Origin: Riemerella anatipestifer ATCC 11845 = DSM 15868
GTDB lineage: Bacteria > Bacteroidota > Bacteroidia > Flavobacteriales > Weeksellaceae
NCBI RefSeq assembly: GCF_000252855.1
Contig: NC_017045.1
Coordinates: 744,001 to 808,000, forward strand
Direction of reading: 5' to 3'
DNA length: 64,000 nt
The translations under genes were made by a program, and so were the position numbers. The notes under the pieces are model-generated. The model worked only from the letters and a program-made list of their open reading frames with translations. It made no database searches and had not been told where the DNA came from. Position 1 is the stretch's first letter. Every line of letters begins with the position of its first letter. Positions 54,406 to 63,868 of the stretch are shown here, piece after piece.

Positions 54406-54743
54406 GCGTACTATGTACGGTCTTTGATAAACATCAGAAAAGCCAGTGCACCCATCAAAAACAGCGATGAAGCCATCGGCAGCCGAATGAAGGTGGAAAT
54501 CATTAAAAACAAAATTGCTCCGCCCTTCAAACAAGCAGAGTTTGATATCATGTACGGAGAAGGTATTTCTAAAACTGGAGAAATTCTGGTTCAAGCCGTA
54601 GAACTTGGTATTGTGAAGAAAAGCGGCTCTTGGTTCAGTTATAAAGATACCAAATTAGACCAAGAAGAGACGCCGTAAAAGAAGTCCTGAGAGATAATCC
54701 TGAATTGGCAGACCAAATCAAAGAAATAATAGTCAATAAATAA
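54406..54743 (+). pseudogene. Truncated, frameshifted recA 3' end
   Basis: The sequence reads [20 protein letters not shown], then [20 protein letters not shown], then [14 protein letters not shown], which is the C-terminal third of RecA. A one-base deletion near 54665 ends this frame (DQEETP, stop). The next frame completes the RecA tail: [20 protein letters not shown] and a stop at 54743. There is no ATPase core, so it cannot act. Codon choice is more GC-rich than in the neighbours, which hints at a donor other than this genome or at an older copy. It ends 6 bp from miniature element B. Confidence 0.8.
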
Positions 54744-54749
54744 ATTCAG

Positions 54750-55212
54750 GAATCCGTCTCAGTTGTGAGACGGATTTTTTTATATAATGGGGTTCAATAA
54801 TTTTGGATACATGGAATTATTTTCATGTATTTATCTGGTATTCATGCGAATATATAAACTTTAAAGCATACAATCAATCTTAGTTGTTTTTATTTCCTCC
54901 ACTTTTGAGGAATTGATTTCCCAGAGCCATCCCGTGTGTGTCGTCAGTAATATCATCGACAAGATTTCTATTGAACCTTTACTTAAGGCGTATAAAAAAG
55001 AAGGCAATCCAAATTATCATCCTAAAATGATGCTTAAGATTATGCACCTATATGGAGAATACCTACTCCAGCAGAAGGATAGAGAAACTCACTCGTGAAA
55101 ATGTCAACTTTATGTGGCTCTCGGGCATGCAGAGGGTGGATCATAACACCATTACCCGTTTTAGAAGCCAGCGCCTATAAAAATCTGCCTCAATAAGTTG
55201 TGAGACGGATTC
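54750..55212 (+). mobile_element. Miniature element derived from an IS1182-type transposon, copy B
   Basis: 463 bp, same orientation and almost the same sequence as the copy at 50022-50478, with the same terminal GAATCCGTCTCA / TGAGACGGATTC and self-folding ends. The remnant transposase is a little more complete (IDKISIEPLLKAYKKEGNP, YHPKMMLKIMHLYGEYL) but stops at 55098, with the rest (ENVNFMWLSGMQRVDHN) in another frame. No clear target duplication is seen. Confidence 0.75.
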
Positions 55213-55234
55213 TTTTTGTTTTGATAAAAAAATA

Positions 55235-55256
55235 AACCGCCTCACACTGAGACGGC
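55235..55256 (-). terminator. Terminator of gapA
   Basis: On the minus strand AGCCGTCTCA / TGAGGCGGTT around a 3-nt loop, then a T-rich tail, about 30 nt after the gapA stop. The stem shares CCGTCTCA/TGAGGCGG with the ends of the miniature elements. Confidence 0.7.
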
Positions 55257-55284
55257 TTATCTTTATTGTATTTTTATTCTTTAA

Positions 55285-56295
<1,011 letters not shown>

Positions 56296-56380
56296 TTATT
56301 TTTAAAATTAAATTTTCGTACTTACTTCTTTCTAAATTTATTGGGTATAAAGGTACATTTTTTTAACCGTATCCCAAAAA

Positions 56381-57367
56381 TTACATCGCCAAAATTTCTG
56401 ATATCTTCAGTAAATCTTGATTGATTTCGTTGTGCTTTTTAATAGCATCTTCTATTGGAGTAAAAACTAGCTGATTGGCTCTTATACCTGCCATCACATT
56501 AGTAAGACCTTTTCTAAGCCCTTCTACTGCTCCATAACCTAATCTACTCGCCAATACTCTATCAGCACAGCTAGGCATTCCGCCTCTTTGGATATGCCCT
56601 AGAATAGCCACTCTGATATCATAATCAGGGAATTCTTTTTGAGTTTTCTCGGCTAACTCATAGGTAGAAGCCAACTGCTCCCCCTCTGCTACTACTACAA
56701 TAGACGATGTTTTACCTCGTTTTTGAGCATTATGGAAATTCTCAAACATTTCCTCTAGACTATCCTTTCTCTCTGGTATCAAAATATCTATAGCTCCTGA
56801 AGCAATACCGCTATTAAGTGCTATAAAACCTGCATCTCTCCCCATCACTTCCACAAAAAACACTCTGTTATGAGAGGTTGCCGTATCTCTTATTTTGTCT
56901 ATAGCTTCCACCGCGGTGTTAAGAGCTGTGTCATATCCTATCGTAAAATCAGTACCGAAGATATCATTATCAATAGTTCCAGGTACACCCACCACCTTGA
57001 TACCATACTCTTCGCTGAAAACTTTTGCTCCTGTAAAAGTACCATCTCCACCAATACAAACCAAAGCTCCTATTTCATTCTTTTGGCATTGTTCAAAAGC
57101 CTTTAATCTCCCCTCTACTGTTCTAAACTCTTTAGACCTTGCTGATTTTAGAATTGTACCACCTTGGTTAATAATATTCTTAACAGATCTAGGTCCCATT
57201 TTAATCATGTTCCCTTCTATAAGCCCATTGTACCCTTCTCTAATCCCCATACATTCTATACCATAATAATGAGCTGTTCTTACCACTGCCCTTATCGCCG
57301 CATTCATACCTGGAGAATCCCCTCCAGAAGTAAGAACCCCTATCCTTTTCAACTTTGATTCTGACAT
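56381..57367 (-). CDS. pfkA: ATP-dependent 6-phosphofructokinase
   Basis: A 328-residue PfkA with the ATP site GVLTSGGDSPGMNAAIRA and CIGGDGTFTGA, the catalytic PGTIDND, the substrate loop EVMGRDAGFIA and the LGHIQRGG end block. It makes fructose 1,6-bisphosphate. A -7 box TATATTTG (57397 to 57390 on the minus strand) lies 22 nt before the ATG. Confidence 0.96.
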   Translation of the reverse strand: MSESKLKRIGVLTSGGDSPGMNAAIRAVVRTAHYYGIECMGIREGYNGLIEGNMIKMGPRSVKNIINQGGTILKSARSKEFRTVEGRLKAFEQCQKNEIGALVCIGGDGTFTGAKVFSEEYGIKVVGVPGTIDNDIFGTDFTIGYDTALNTAVEAIDKIRDTATSHNRVFFVEVMGRDAGFIALNSGIASGAIDILIPERKDSLEEMFENFHNAQKRGKTSSIVVVAEGEQLASTYELAEKTQKEFPDYDIRVAILGHIQRGGMPSCADRVLASRLGYGAVEGLRKGLTNVMAGIRANQLVFTPIEDAIKKHNEINQDLLKISEILAM

Positions 57368-57389
57368 AATTAAATACTTTTTAGCCTAG

Positions 57390-57397
57390 CAAATATA
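57390..57397 (-). promoter_or_regulatory. -7 box of pfkA
   Basis: TATATTTG, a full TAnnTTTG match on the minus strand. Confidence 0.6.
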
Positions 57398-57496
57398 AGA
57401 AATTTTAACTACATTATTTTAAGATTTATATCATATTATTACTTCTACATCTATTCATTACAGTTGATTTATACCCTAACTAAATAAAAGTTTTTT

Positions 57497-57504
57497 TACC
57501 TTTG
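57497..57504 (+). promoter_or_regulatory. Leaderless-type promoter of the metal-uptake cluster
   Basis: TACCTTTG, 4 nt before the ATG at 57509. Confidence 0.6.
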
Positions 57505-57508
57505 CAAA

Positions 57509-57850
57509 ATGTTTTCAGGGAAACCTCTTTTCAGAAAAGTTACAAGTGTAAGCCTTGCATGGGTTTATGCATTAGCTTTACTGATGGCTAGTGTATTCCA
57601 CTCGCATCAAGAGACTTTTAATAGTAATTATAATTCTTTCCAAAAACAGAATCACAAGATAATCAATTTAAAGGGAGATGATTGTTCTATCTGTCATTTT
57701 TTCATTTCAGGACATTCTCTACTTCCCAAAAAGGTAAACTTTGAAGTTTTAGTATCAGTAGCTACTACACTTATAACAAGCTACAAGACACTGGGCATCC
57801 TTCAGAATCAAATTGTTTATTTCTTACTTAGAGGACCGCCTTCTATTTAA
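57509..57850 (+). CDS. Small Cys/His-containing membrane protein upstream of a TonB receptor
   Basis: A 113-residue protein with one N-terminal hydrophobic segment (VSLAWVYALALLMASVF), a HSHQ motif right after it, DDCSICHFF in the middle, a second weaker hydrophobic stretch and a conserved-looking LRGPPS end. The HxH plus CxxCH arrangement suggests metal binding. Similar short proteins precede TonB receptor genes in related genera, as I recall. The function is unknown. It heads a cluster with the receptor 62 nt downstream. Confidence 0.65.
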   Translation: MFSGKPLFRKVTSVSLAWVYALALLMASVFHSHQETFNSNYNSFQKQNHKIINLKGDDCSICHFFISGHSLLPKKVNFEVLVSVATTLITSYKTLGILQNQIVYFLLRGPPSI

Positions 57851-57912
57851 CAGAAATAATATCGTTATTTTGTTAGGACACGGTTTTAACCTTTTAATTT
57901 TCATATCTTTAA

Positions 57913-60285
57913 ATGAAATCAATTTGGATTGGAATGATGCTGTTTTTCAGCACCGTTCTAAATGCACAGCTTTACTTCATAGAAGGACAGATAAGAGATT
58001 TGCACGACAATACGCCTTTGGCTAACGCTAAAATAAGCATTAACGGAAAACTCATTATTACTTCTGATACTCAAGGAAATTTTAATTTTTCTTACAAAAA
58101 AGGCACTCATCATCTTTTGATAACCCACTTAGATTGTGAACCTTTTACTAAGAAGATAACGCTTGATAGCAATATTAAAATCAATATTTTCCTTGAACAT
58201 CATACTAATGAAATAGAAACCGTAGTAGTACACGGCATTCATAAAAAGTCAGGGACGGCGGTTATCAAAACATTAGAACAGTCTTTTTTAGAACAAAAAA
58301 CTACCGAAAATTTAGGCAATATATTGTCTGAAATTTCTGGAGTAAATAGTATTAAAACAGGAAATAACATTTCTAAACCTGTTATACAAGGGCTTTACGG
58401 TAGTAGAGTATTAGTGATGAACAACGGCATCAAAATGGCAGAACAAGAATGGGGCATAGAACACGCTCCTAGCGTGGACCCCAATGCTTTTGACCATATA
58501 GATGTTGTAAAGGGAGCGTCTGCACTAAAGTATGGTGGAGATGCCATAGGTGGCGTTATACTACTAGAAAGTCCTAAATATCCTAAAAAAGACACCCTTA
58601 TGGGTAAAGTAGCTTTATCAGGCATCAGCAACGGTAAAGGCTTGGCTCTGAATACGGACATTACAAAGACTTGGCAAAACGGTTGGGCTTTGCGTACGCA
58701 AGGTTCTGCCAAAAAGCTAGGAGATTTGGAAACGCCCAATTATAGTTTACAAAATACAGGTGCAGATGAAAACGCCTTCCACTTTTCCCTACAAAAAAGA
58801 GAATACGAATACGGAATCACAGCTAAATATTCTTTCATCAACCAAAATTTTGGAATTTATAAAGGAGCTCATATCAGTAATGCAAGAAACTTTGCCGATG
58901 CCATCAATAACGGACAATCCTACTTTACAGGTAATTTTGGTTATAAAATAGAGAACCCTAAACAAGAAGTTAGCCATCACATTACTAAATTGGAGGCTTA
59001 CAAAAGGTTAGGAAAGCTAGGGAAATTTACTTTAGAGTATGCCTTTCAGCAAAATCACAGATTTGAATATGATATTCGTAGAGGAGCCTACAATGATAAA
59101 CCTGCTACCGATCTACTACTAACTACCCAAAGTTTGGCTCTTTATCATCTATTAGAAAGACCCAACTGGCAGTGGGAAACAGGTCTATCAGGAAATTATC
59201 AGGTTAATTTTCCCGACCCAAAAACGGAGCGTTCTCGTTTAATACCAGATTACCACAGGTATGATGCTGGTGCTTTTTCTATTTTCAAGTATCAAAAAAA
59301 TCTTTGGAAATGGGAAGCAGCTTTGCGGTACGATATGAATTTCTACGATGTTTATAAATATTACCTTAATAAAGATTGGGCAGCTTACAACCAAGCATTT
59401 CAGCAGTTTGTAATTGAAAGCAAAGGTGTGAAAACATTGGTGCGTCCAAAACTTTATTATCATAATATATCAGCATCGTTGGGTATGGAATATCAGCCCA
59501 CTCGCTTTCTTACTACCAAATTTAACTTGATAAGAAACAGCCGAAGTCCTAATGTTGCAGAGTTATTCGCTGATGGGCTACACCACGCTGCTGCCATTAT
59601 TGAAAAGGGAGATATGAGCATCAAAAACGAGGAAACCTACCAAGCCCACCTAAGCATTGGTATTAAAGCCTCCGTTCTTAATGGCTTTAAACTTAATGTT
59701 AATCCGTATTATTTCACTTCCGATAGTTTTATTAACCAAACGCCTAACGGAGTGGAAAGTACCATTCGTGGGAATTTTCCCGTATGGCAATATCAACAGA
59801 TTAAAGCCAAAATGTATGGGATAGACATAGATTCAGAGCTTAACATCACTCCAAAATTACAATGGAATGGAGCAATGAGCTATGTGTACGGACAAGATTT
59901 AACCCACAAAGAACCTCTGATACTTATGCCTCCAATGCAGATTAAAAACGCCCTAAGATATGATAACAAAGGTAAAAAACCGTGGCATATTCAAATAGAA
60001 AACCTAGTGGTATTTAAGCAGAAAAGATTTCCTATGAGGCTTTTATCCTACGATGTATATGAGAACAATACAATAACCAAAGAGTGGCTAGACATTAGCA
60101 CGCCACCCGCAGGTTATCAAATTTGGAATCTCAATGCTGGAGCAAAACTCACTAAAAACATTCAGCTTAATTTGAGTGTTAATAATATATTCAACACAAC
60201 TTACAGAGAATATCTTAACCGTTTAAGATTTTTCTCTGATGCTTTGGGACGAAATATTATTTTCACTTGTCAATTTAATTTTTAA
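57913..60285 (+). CDS. TonB-dependent receptor (ZnuD-like, probable metal uptake)
   Basis: A 790-residue outer-membrane receptor: signal peptide ending LNAQ, an N-terminal carboxypeptidase-regulatory-like domain (residues 20-95, IEGQIRDLHDNTPLANAKISI), plug (ETVVVHGIHKKSG, LGNILSEISGVNSIKTG, HIDVVKGASALKYGGDAIGG) and barrel ending in IIFTCQFNF. A loop LFADGLHHAAAIIEKGDM is of the type found in ZnuD-like receptors. The neighbours (a Cys/His small protein and a His-rich lipoprotein) support zinc or another metal as ligand; this is inference. Confidence 0.85.
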   Translation: MKSIWIGMMLFFSTVLNAQLYFIEGQIRDLHDNTPLANAKISINGKLIITSDTQGNFNFSYKKGTHHLLITHLDCEPFTKKITLDSNIKINIFLEHHTNEIETVVVHGIHKKSGTAVIKTLEQSFLEQKTTENLGNILSEISGVNSIKTGNNISKPVIQGLYGSRVLVMNNGIKMAEQEWGIEHAPSVDPNAFDHIDVVKGASALKYGGDAIGGVILLESPKYPKKDTLMGKVALSGISNGKGLALNTDITKTWQNGWALRTQGSAKKLGDLETPNYSLQNTGADENAFHFSLQKREYEYGITAKYSFINQNFGIYKGAHISNARNFADAINNGQSYFTGNFGYKIENPKQEVSHHITKLEAYKRLGKLGKFTLEYAFQQNHRFEYDIRRGAYNDKPATDLLLTTQSLALYHLLERPNWQWETGLSGNYQVNFPDPKTERSRLIPDYHRYDAGAFSIFKYQKNLWKWEAALRYDMNFYDVYKYYLNKDWAAYNQAFQQFVIESKGVKTLVRPKLYYHNISASLGMEYQPTRFLTTKFNLIRNSRSPNVAELFADGLHHAAAIIEKGDMSIKNEETYQAHLSIGIKASVLNGFKLNVNPYYFTSDSFINQTPNGVESTIRGNFPVWQYQQIKAKMYGIDIDSELNITPKLQWNGAMSYVYGQDLTHKEPLILMPPMQIKNALRYDNKGKKPWHIQIENLVVFKQKRFPMRLLSYDVYENNTITKEWLDISTPPAGYQIWNLNAGAKLTKNIQLNLSVNNIFNTTYREYLNRLRFFSDALGRNIIFTCQFNF

Positions 60286-60322
60286 CTATTAACATTTTTA
60301 ATTTAAACAATTTTAAAACATT

Positions 60323-60889
60323 ATGAAACATTCATTTTTAAAAACTGTAGTATTATCTGTAGTAAGTATTTTAGCACTCAACTCTTGTAGAGACAATGAT
60401 GAAGCACCTGCCGATGTACACAACCATGACGAAGTACAATATCTCACCATTACACTTACCAATACTGCTGATAATAGTACACAAACCGCTACATTTAGTG
60501 CAGAAGGAGCTGATAAAGAGTTGGTTTTAAAAGAAAACAATACTTATGATGTCCAATTATCATTAGTAGCTCCTCATGACGACCATACCCACGATGTTAC
60601 TGATGAAATCATAGAACTAAAAGAGGAACATTTTTTCACTTATAATTTCTCTAATGTAGATGTTAAAGTTACTAGAAAAGATGAAGCTGAAAGCACTAGA
60701 AAAGATGGGTCTAAAATAGGTCTAAAAACACAGTGGCAAGTAACATCTGCACCAAAAACAGGAGCTAAAGCTAACATTAGACTTTACCACCTTCCTACCT
60801 CTGTGAAAATGAGCGGTGCTAATGGAGACGAAGCAGGAACTGTAACAGGTGGTGAAGAGGATATTGATGCTACTTTTAATGTTAAATAA
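60323..60889 (+). CDS. His/Asp-rich lipoprotein partner of the TonB receptor
   Basis: A 188-residue protein with a lipoprotein signal (VVSILALNSC). The mature N-terminus has DVHNHDEVQYLTITLTN, and a second cluster reads PHDDHTHDVTDE; both are candidate metal sites. The rest is a beta-rich domain ending in an acidic GDEAGTVTGGEEDIDATF. I do not know a named family. Position 37 nt after the receptor gene suggests a surface partner, comparable in arrangement to the HmuY/receptor pair at 12222-14949. Confidence 0.7.
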   Translation: MKHSFLKTVVLSVVSILALNSCRDNDEAPADVHNHDEVQYLTITLTNTADNSTQTATFSAEGADKELVLKENNTYDVQLSLVAPHDDHTHDVTDEIIELKEEHFFTYNFSNVDVKVTRKDEAESTRKDGSKIGLKTQWQVTSAPKTGAKANIRLYHLPTSVKMSGANGDEAGTVTGGEEDIDATFNVK

Positions 60890-60958
60890 TGAAATATATC
60901 TATGTAGACACAGATATTGATACTTTAATATGATGTTTAACTCAAAAAATCAAACAAA

Positions 60959-61609
60959 ATGAAAAAAGTATTTTTACTAGGAGCATTAGCTCTGTACAGT
61001 ACTACAAATGCACAACTTAAATTTGGTGGAAAAGCAGGATACGCCTTATCTGAAATCGGAGATACAGGAGCTGTACGCTCTCTCAGTATAGGTAATACTA
61101 GTATTTCTTCTTCTAGTACATCTACATTTTATGCAGGTTTTCTTGCAGAATACAAATTTACCAACAAATGGGCAGTTCAAGGAGAAATCCTATACTCTCC
61201 CTTAAAAGGAGTAGAGGAATTCAACAGTAAAACAGGTAGTATCTATACTAATGAAAAACTAACTTATACCTTGAATAATTTGCTAGTTCCTGTATCTGCT
61301 AAATACTATGCGCTAAATAATTTAGCTTTATCTGGAGGTTTTAATCTTGGAGTTATTTTATCGGCTAAAGTTAAAGAAAACTCTGAAACCAACATATCTG
61401 GTTCTGTAGAAAAAACGAACAATACAACTAACATTAAAAAAGACACCAACTCTTTTGATTTTTCACCGTTTATAGGAGCTGAATATAATTTCAGCAATGG
61501 GTTGTTCTTAGATACAAGGTACAATATCGGAGTTACCGATTTATCCAAATCTAAAGATGATAACATTAAAAGTAGATTTTGGCAAATAGGGATTGGCTAC
61601 AAGTTCTAG
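60959..61609 (+). CDS. Outer-membrane beta-barrel protein (porin family)
   Basis: A 216-residue protein with a signal peptide (VFLLGALALYSTTNAQ) and alternating strands typical of an eight-stranded OmpX/Opa-like barrel: KFGGKAGYALSEIG, STFYAGFLAEYKFTNKWAVQGEILYS, and the final FWQIGIGYKF with terminal Phe. Loops are Ser/Thr/Asn-rich. It has no OmpA-type tail. It may share the metal-uptake transcript (69-nt gap) or have its own weak promoter. Confidence 0.85.
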   Translation: MKKVFLLGALALYSTTNAQLKFGGKAGYALSEIGDTGAVRSLSIGNTSISSSSTSTFYAGFLAEYKFTNKWAVQGEILYSPLKGVEEFNSKTGSIYTNEKLTYTLNNLLVPVSAKYYALNNLALSGGFNLGVILSAKVKENSETNISGSVEKTNNTTNIKKDTNSFDFSPFIGAEYNFSNGLFLDTRYNIGVTDLSKSKDDNIKSRFWQIGIGYKF

Positions 61610-61623
61610 CATTATCTTCCGCA

Positions 61624-61664
61624 AAAAGAGGCTATTTCATTTTTTGAAATAGCCTCTTTATTTA
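61624..61664 (+). terminator. Terminator after the porin-like gene
   Basis: Perfect 15-bp stem AAAGAGGCTATTTCA / TGAAATAGCCTCTTT with a 5-nt loop and a T-rich tail. Confidence 0.9.
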
Positions 61665-61753
61665 TTTCATAGCATTACTTTCACAATCATTCTAGAGCGA
61701 AATATTTTACACCGATTTTTTCATAATATTACCCAAAAGCCAGTTATTTTTAT

Positions 61754-61761
61754 TATTTTTG
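61754..61761 (+). promoter_or_regulatory. -7 box of tig
   Basis: TATTTTTG, a full TAnnTTTG match, 21 nt before the ATG at 61783. Confidence 0.6.
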
Positions 61762-61782
61762 CCATCATAAAAATTTCAATTA

Positions 61783-63117
61783 ATGAAGGTTACGAGTAAA
61801 AATCACGATGAAGTAAGCGCTTTGCTTACAGTAACTTTGGATAAAAAAGATTACAAAGACAAAGTTGAAAAACAGTTAATTAACTACGCTAAAAACGCTA
61901 CTATTCCTGGTTTTAGAAAAGGTAAAGCTCCACTAGGAATGATTAAAAGACAGTACGAAGCTGGATTAACTTACGAGGAAATCAACAAGCAAGTTTCAGA
62001 AGGTCTTAATAACTATATCAGCGAAAATAAACTAAGACTATTAGGACAGCCTGTACCAGTTCCAGTAGAGGAATTGGACACTAACCAGGAGCAATTAGAA
62101 CTTTCTTTTGAAGTAGGTTTTGAGCCAAGTTTCAATATTGATTTAGCAAAATACGAAGCTCCTCACTACAAGATAGAAGCTTCTGACAAAGAAGTAGGGC
62201 AAAGCATAGAGAATATGCAAAAGAGATTTGCAGAAAGAGAAGCTCAAGAAAAAGTAACTAAAGATTCTTACATCTCTCTAGAAGTTTCTCAAGTAGTGGA
62301 AGAAGATGCGGAAGGAGAACACAACCACGCTCCTAAGCATGTGGTCATCAATGCAGAGAATAAAGCAGCTTTTGAATTAGTTAAAAAACTTAAAAAAGAT
62401 GAGTCTGTAAAAGTTTCTAAAGAAGAGCTTACAAAAGACGAAGATTTAGCTAAGTTTTTAGGATTTGCTAAAGAAGAAGCAGAACATCTACATCATAATG
62501 AGGTTGAAGTAACTGTAAAAGATATTTACAAACTTAACTTAGCTGAACTAAACCAAGAGCTGTTTGATTCTGTTTACGGTAAGGATACTGTAAAATCTGA
62601 AGAAGAGCTTAAAGCTAAAGTAAAATCTGAATTAGATGAATATTTCCAACAGAATGCAGATGTACACTTTGTAAATAAGGTATTAGAGCAAATCACCGAG
62701 AAAGAAGAAGTAAAACTTCCAGAAGCATTCTTAATCAAGTGGTTAATGTTCTCTAATCCAAACATTGCAACAGAAGAGCAAGCTAAGGAGATATTTGAAG
62801 CGGAAAAGAACCAAATTAAATATCAAGTTATTGAAGGTAAGCTAATGTCTGACAATGATGTTAAGATAGATTATGCTGATGTTTTAGCTCAAGCTGAACA
62901 ACTAGTAAGAAATCAGTTAGCTATTTACGGTATCCACCATCTTTCTGATGAGGAAATCCAAAAGTACGCTGTAGAAATGCTTAAAAACCAAGAGCAAGTA
63001 AGACAAATATCTTCAGAGGTAGCTATGACTAAACTAAAAGATGTTATCTTAGAGAAAGCATCTAAAAAGGAAAGTAAAATCTCTCATGATGATTTCTTAA
63101 AAGAAATCCAAGGTTAA
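61783..63117 (+). CDS. tig: Trigger factor
   Basis: A 444-residue trigger factor: ribosome-binding domain with the signature FRKGKAPLGMIKRQYG-like block (here GFRKGKAPLGMIKRQYEAG, residues 44-62), a degenerate PPIase-like middle with a His insert (EGEHNHAPKH), and a long helical C-terminal chaperone domain. The middle domain lacks a clear FKBP active site, as is usual in Bacteroidota. It receives nascent chains at the ribosome exit. Own promoter and terminator. Confidence 0.93.
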   Translation: MKVTSKNHDEVSALLTVTLDKKDYKDKVEKQLINYAKNATIPGFRKGKAPLGMIKRQYEAGLTYEEINKQVSEGLNNYISENKLRLLGQPVPVPVEELDTNQEQLELSFEVGFEPSFNIDLAKYEAPHYKIEASDKEVGQSIENMQKRFAEREAQEKVTKDSYISLEVSQVVEEDAEGEHNHAPKHVVINAENKAAFELVKKLKKDESVKVSKEELTKDEDLAKFLGFAKEEAEHLHHNEVEVTVKDIYKLNLAELNQELFDSVYGKDTVKSEEELKAKVKSELDEYFQQNADVHFVNKVLEQITEKEEVKLPEAFLIKWLMFSNPNIATEEQAKEIFEAEKNQIKYQVIEGKLMSDNDVKIDYADVLAQAEQLVRNQLAIYGIHHLSDEEIQKYAVEMLKNQEQVRQISSEVAMTKLKDVILEKASKKESKISHDDFLKEIQG

Positions 63118-63146
63118 TATTCCCCTTGAATTTGATATAATTTTCA

Positions 63147-63178
63147 AAACCTCACTTTATATAAAGTGAGGTTTTTTA
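63147..63178 (+). terminator. Terminator after tig
   Basis: Stem AAACCTCACTTTA / TAAAGTGAGGTTT with almost no loop, then a T run. Confidence 0.85.
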
Positions 63179-63242
63179 TTTCTCATAATCAACCACTTAA
63201 ACAAATACAATATAAATTCTATTCGATGCATTATTAAAATAA

Positions 63243-63356
63243 TTAACATTGAATACTCTTTTTTAACACTTTTTAACAATCTTTTAAAATCGCTTTAAAT
63301 AAAGGGTTTAGAAATTATTTTAACATTCTATTAACATAAAATTAACTATTATTAAC
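63243..63356 (+). repeat. Phased TTAAC repeats upstream of the RlpA-like gene
   Basis: Seven TTAAC pentamers start at 63243, 63263, 63273, 63320, 63331, 63342 and 63352. The spacings are 20, 10, 47, 11, 11 and 10 bases, close to whole DNA turns except one near 4.5 turns. The -7 box of the downstream gene is at 63388. Otherwise no gene is seen in this 305-bp gap. Confidence 0.5.
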
Positions 63357-63387
63357 ATATAAATATGGTGAGTAAGGAGACTAAGTA

Positions 63388-63395
63388 TAAATTTG
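63388..63395 (+). promoter_or_regulatory. -7 box of the RlpA-like gene
   Basis: TAAATTTG, a full TAnnTTTG match, 27 nt before the ATG at 63423. Confidence 0.6.
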
Positions 63396-63422
63396 CCCCC
63401 GTAAAACAAATAAAAATTCAAA

Positions 63423-63803
63423 ATGATGAAAAGAACAATTCTCGTAATCATAATGATTATTTCTTTTGTAGGAGTTTATTCGTTTAAAAGTAATAATGAT
63501 GAAACAGGCAGTAGCTATGCATCTTACTACCACGACAAATTCAACGGAAAGAAAACAGCAAGTGGCGAAATTTTCAACAATAATGAACTCACTGCCGCTC
63601 ATAAGAGATTACCATTCGGAACATTGGTAGAAATAACCAACCTTAGAACTGGTAAAAGTGTAGTAGTTAGGGTAAATGATAGAGGACCTTATGTTAAAGG
63701 ACGTTCCTTTGACCTCAGTAAAGCCGCTTACAACGCCATAGGAGATCACAAAAGAGGAACAATGCCCATTACTTATAAAGTTCTAGACGAAGACGAAATT
63801 TAA
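63423..63803 (+). CDS. RlpA-like double-psi beta-barrel protein
   Basis: A 126-residue protein with an N-terminal hydrophobic anchor or signal (TILVIIMIISFVGVYSF) and one double-psi beta-barrel domain: ASYYHDKFNGKKTASGEIFNN, LPFGTLVEITNLRTGKSVVVRVNDRGPYVKGR, FDLSKAAYNAIG. The catalytic-type Asp in VNDRGP is present. RlpA proteins cleave naked glycan strands during division; this one has no SPOR domain and is short, so a septal role is not certain. The start could be 63423 or the next ATG at 63426. Confidence 0.9.
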   Translation: MMKRTILVIIMIISFVGVYSFKSNNDETGSSYASYYHDKFNGKKTASGEIFNNNELTAAHKRLPFGTLVEITNLRTGKSVVVRVNDRGPYVKGRSFDLSKAAYNAIGDHKRGTMPITYKVLDEDEI

Positions 63804-63821
63804 TTAAGCTTAAAAGAAAAT

Positions 63822-63863
63822 AAAAAACTCATCTTATTTTGAATAATAAGATGAGTTTTTTTA
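63822..63863. terminator. Bidirectional terminator between the RlpA-like gene and xthA
   Basis: Stem AAAAACTCATCTTATT / AATAAGATGAGTTTTT with a short loop, A-rich on one side and T-rich on the other, between convergent genes. Confidence 0.85.
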
Positions 63864-63868
63864 ACTTT

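Noticed and set aside
54295-54594. 99-codon frame on the minus strand
   Set aside because: It lies opposite the recA fragment, whose match to RecA explains the sequence; the antisense peptide has no features.
54913-55098. Stand-alone small gene
   Set aside because: It is the decayed transposase start inside miniature element B; the related stretch in copy A and the out-of-frame continuation show it is a remnant.
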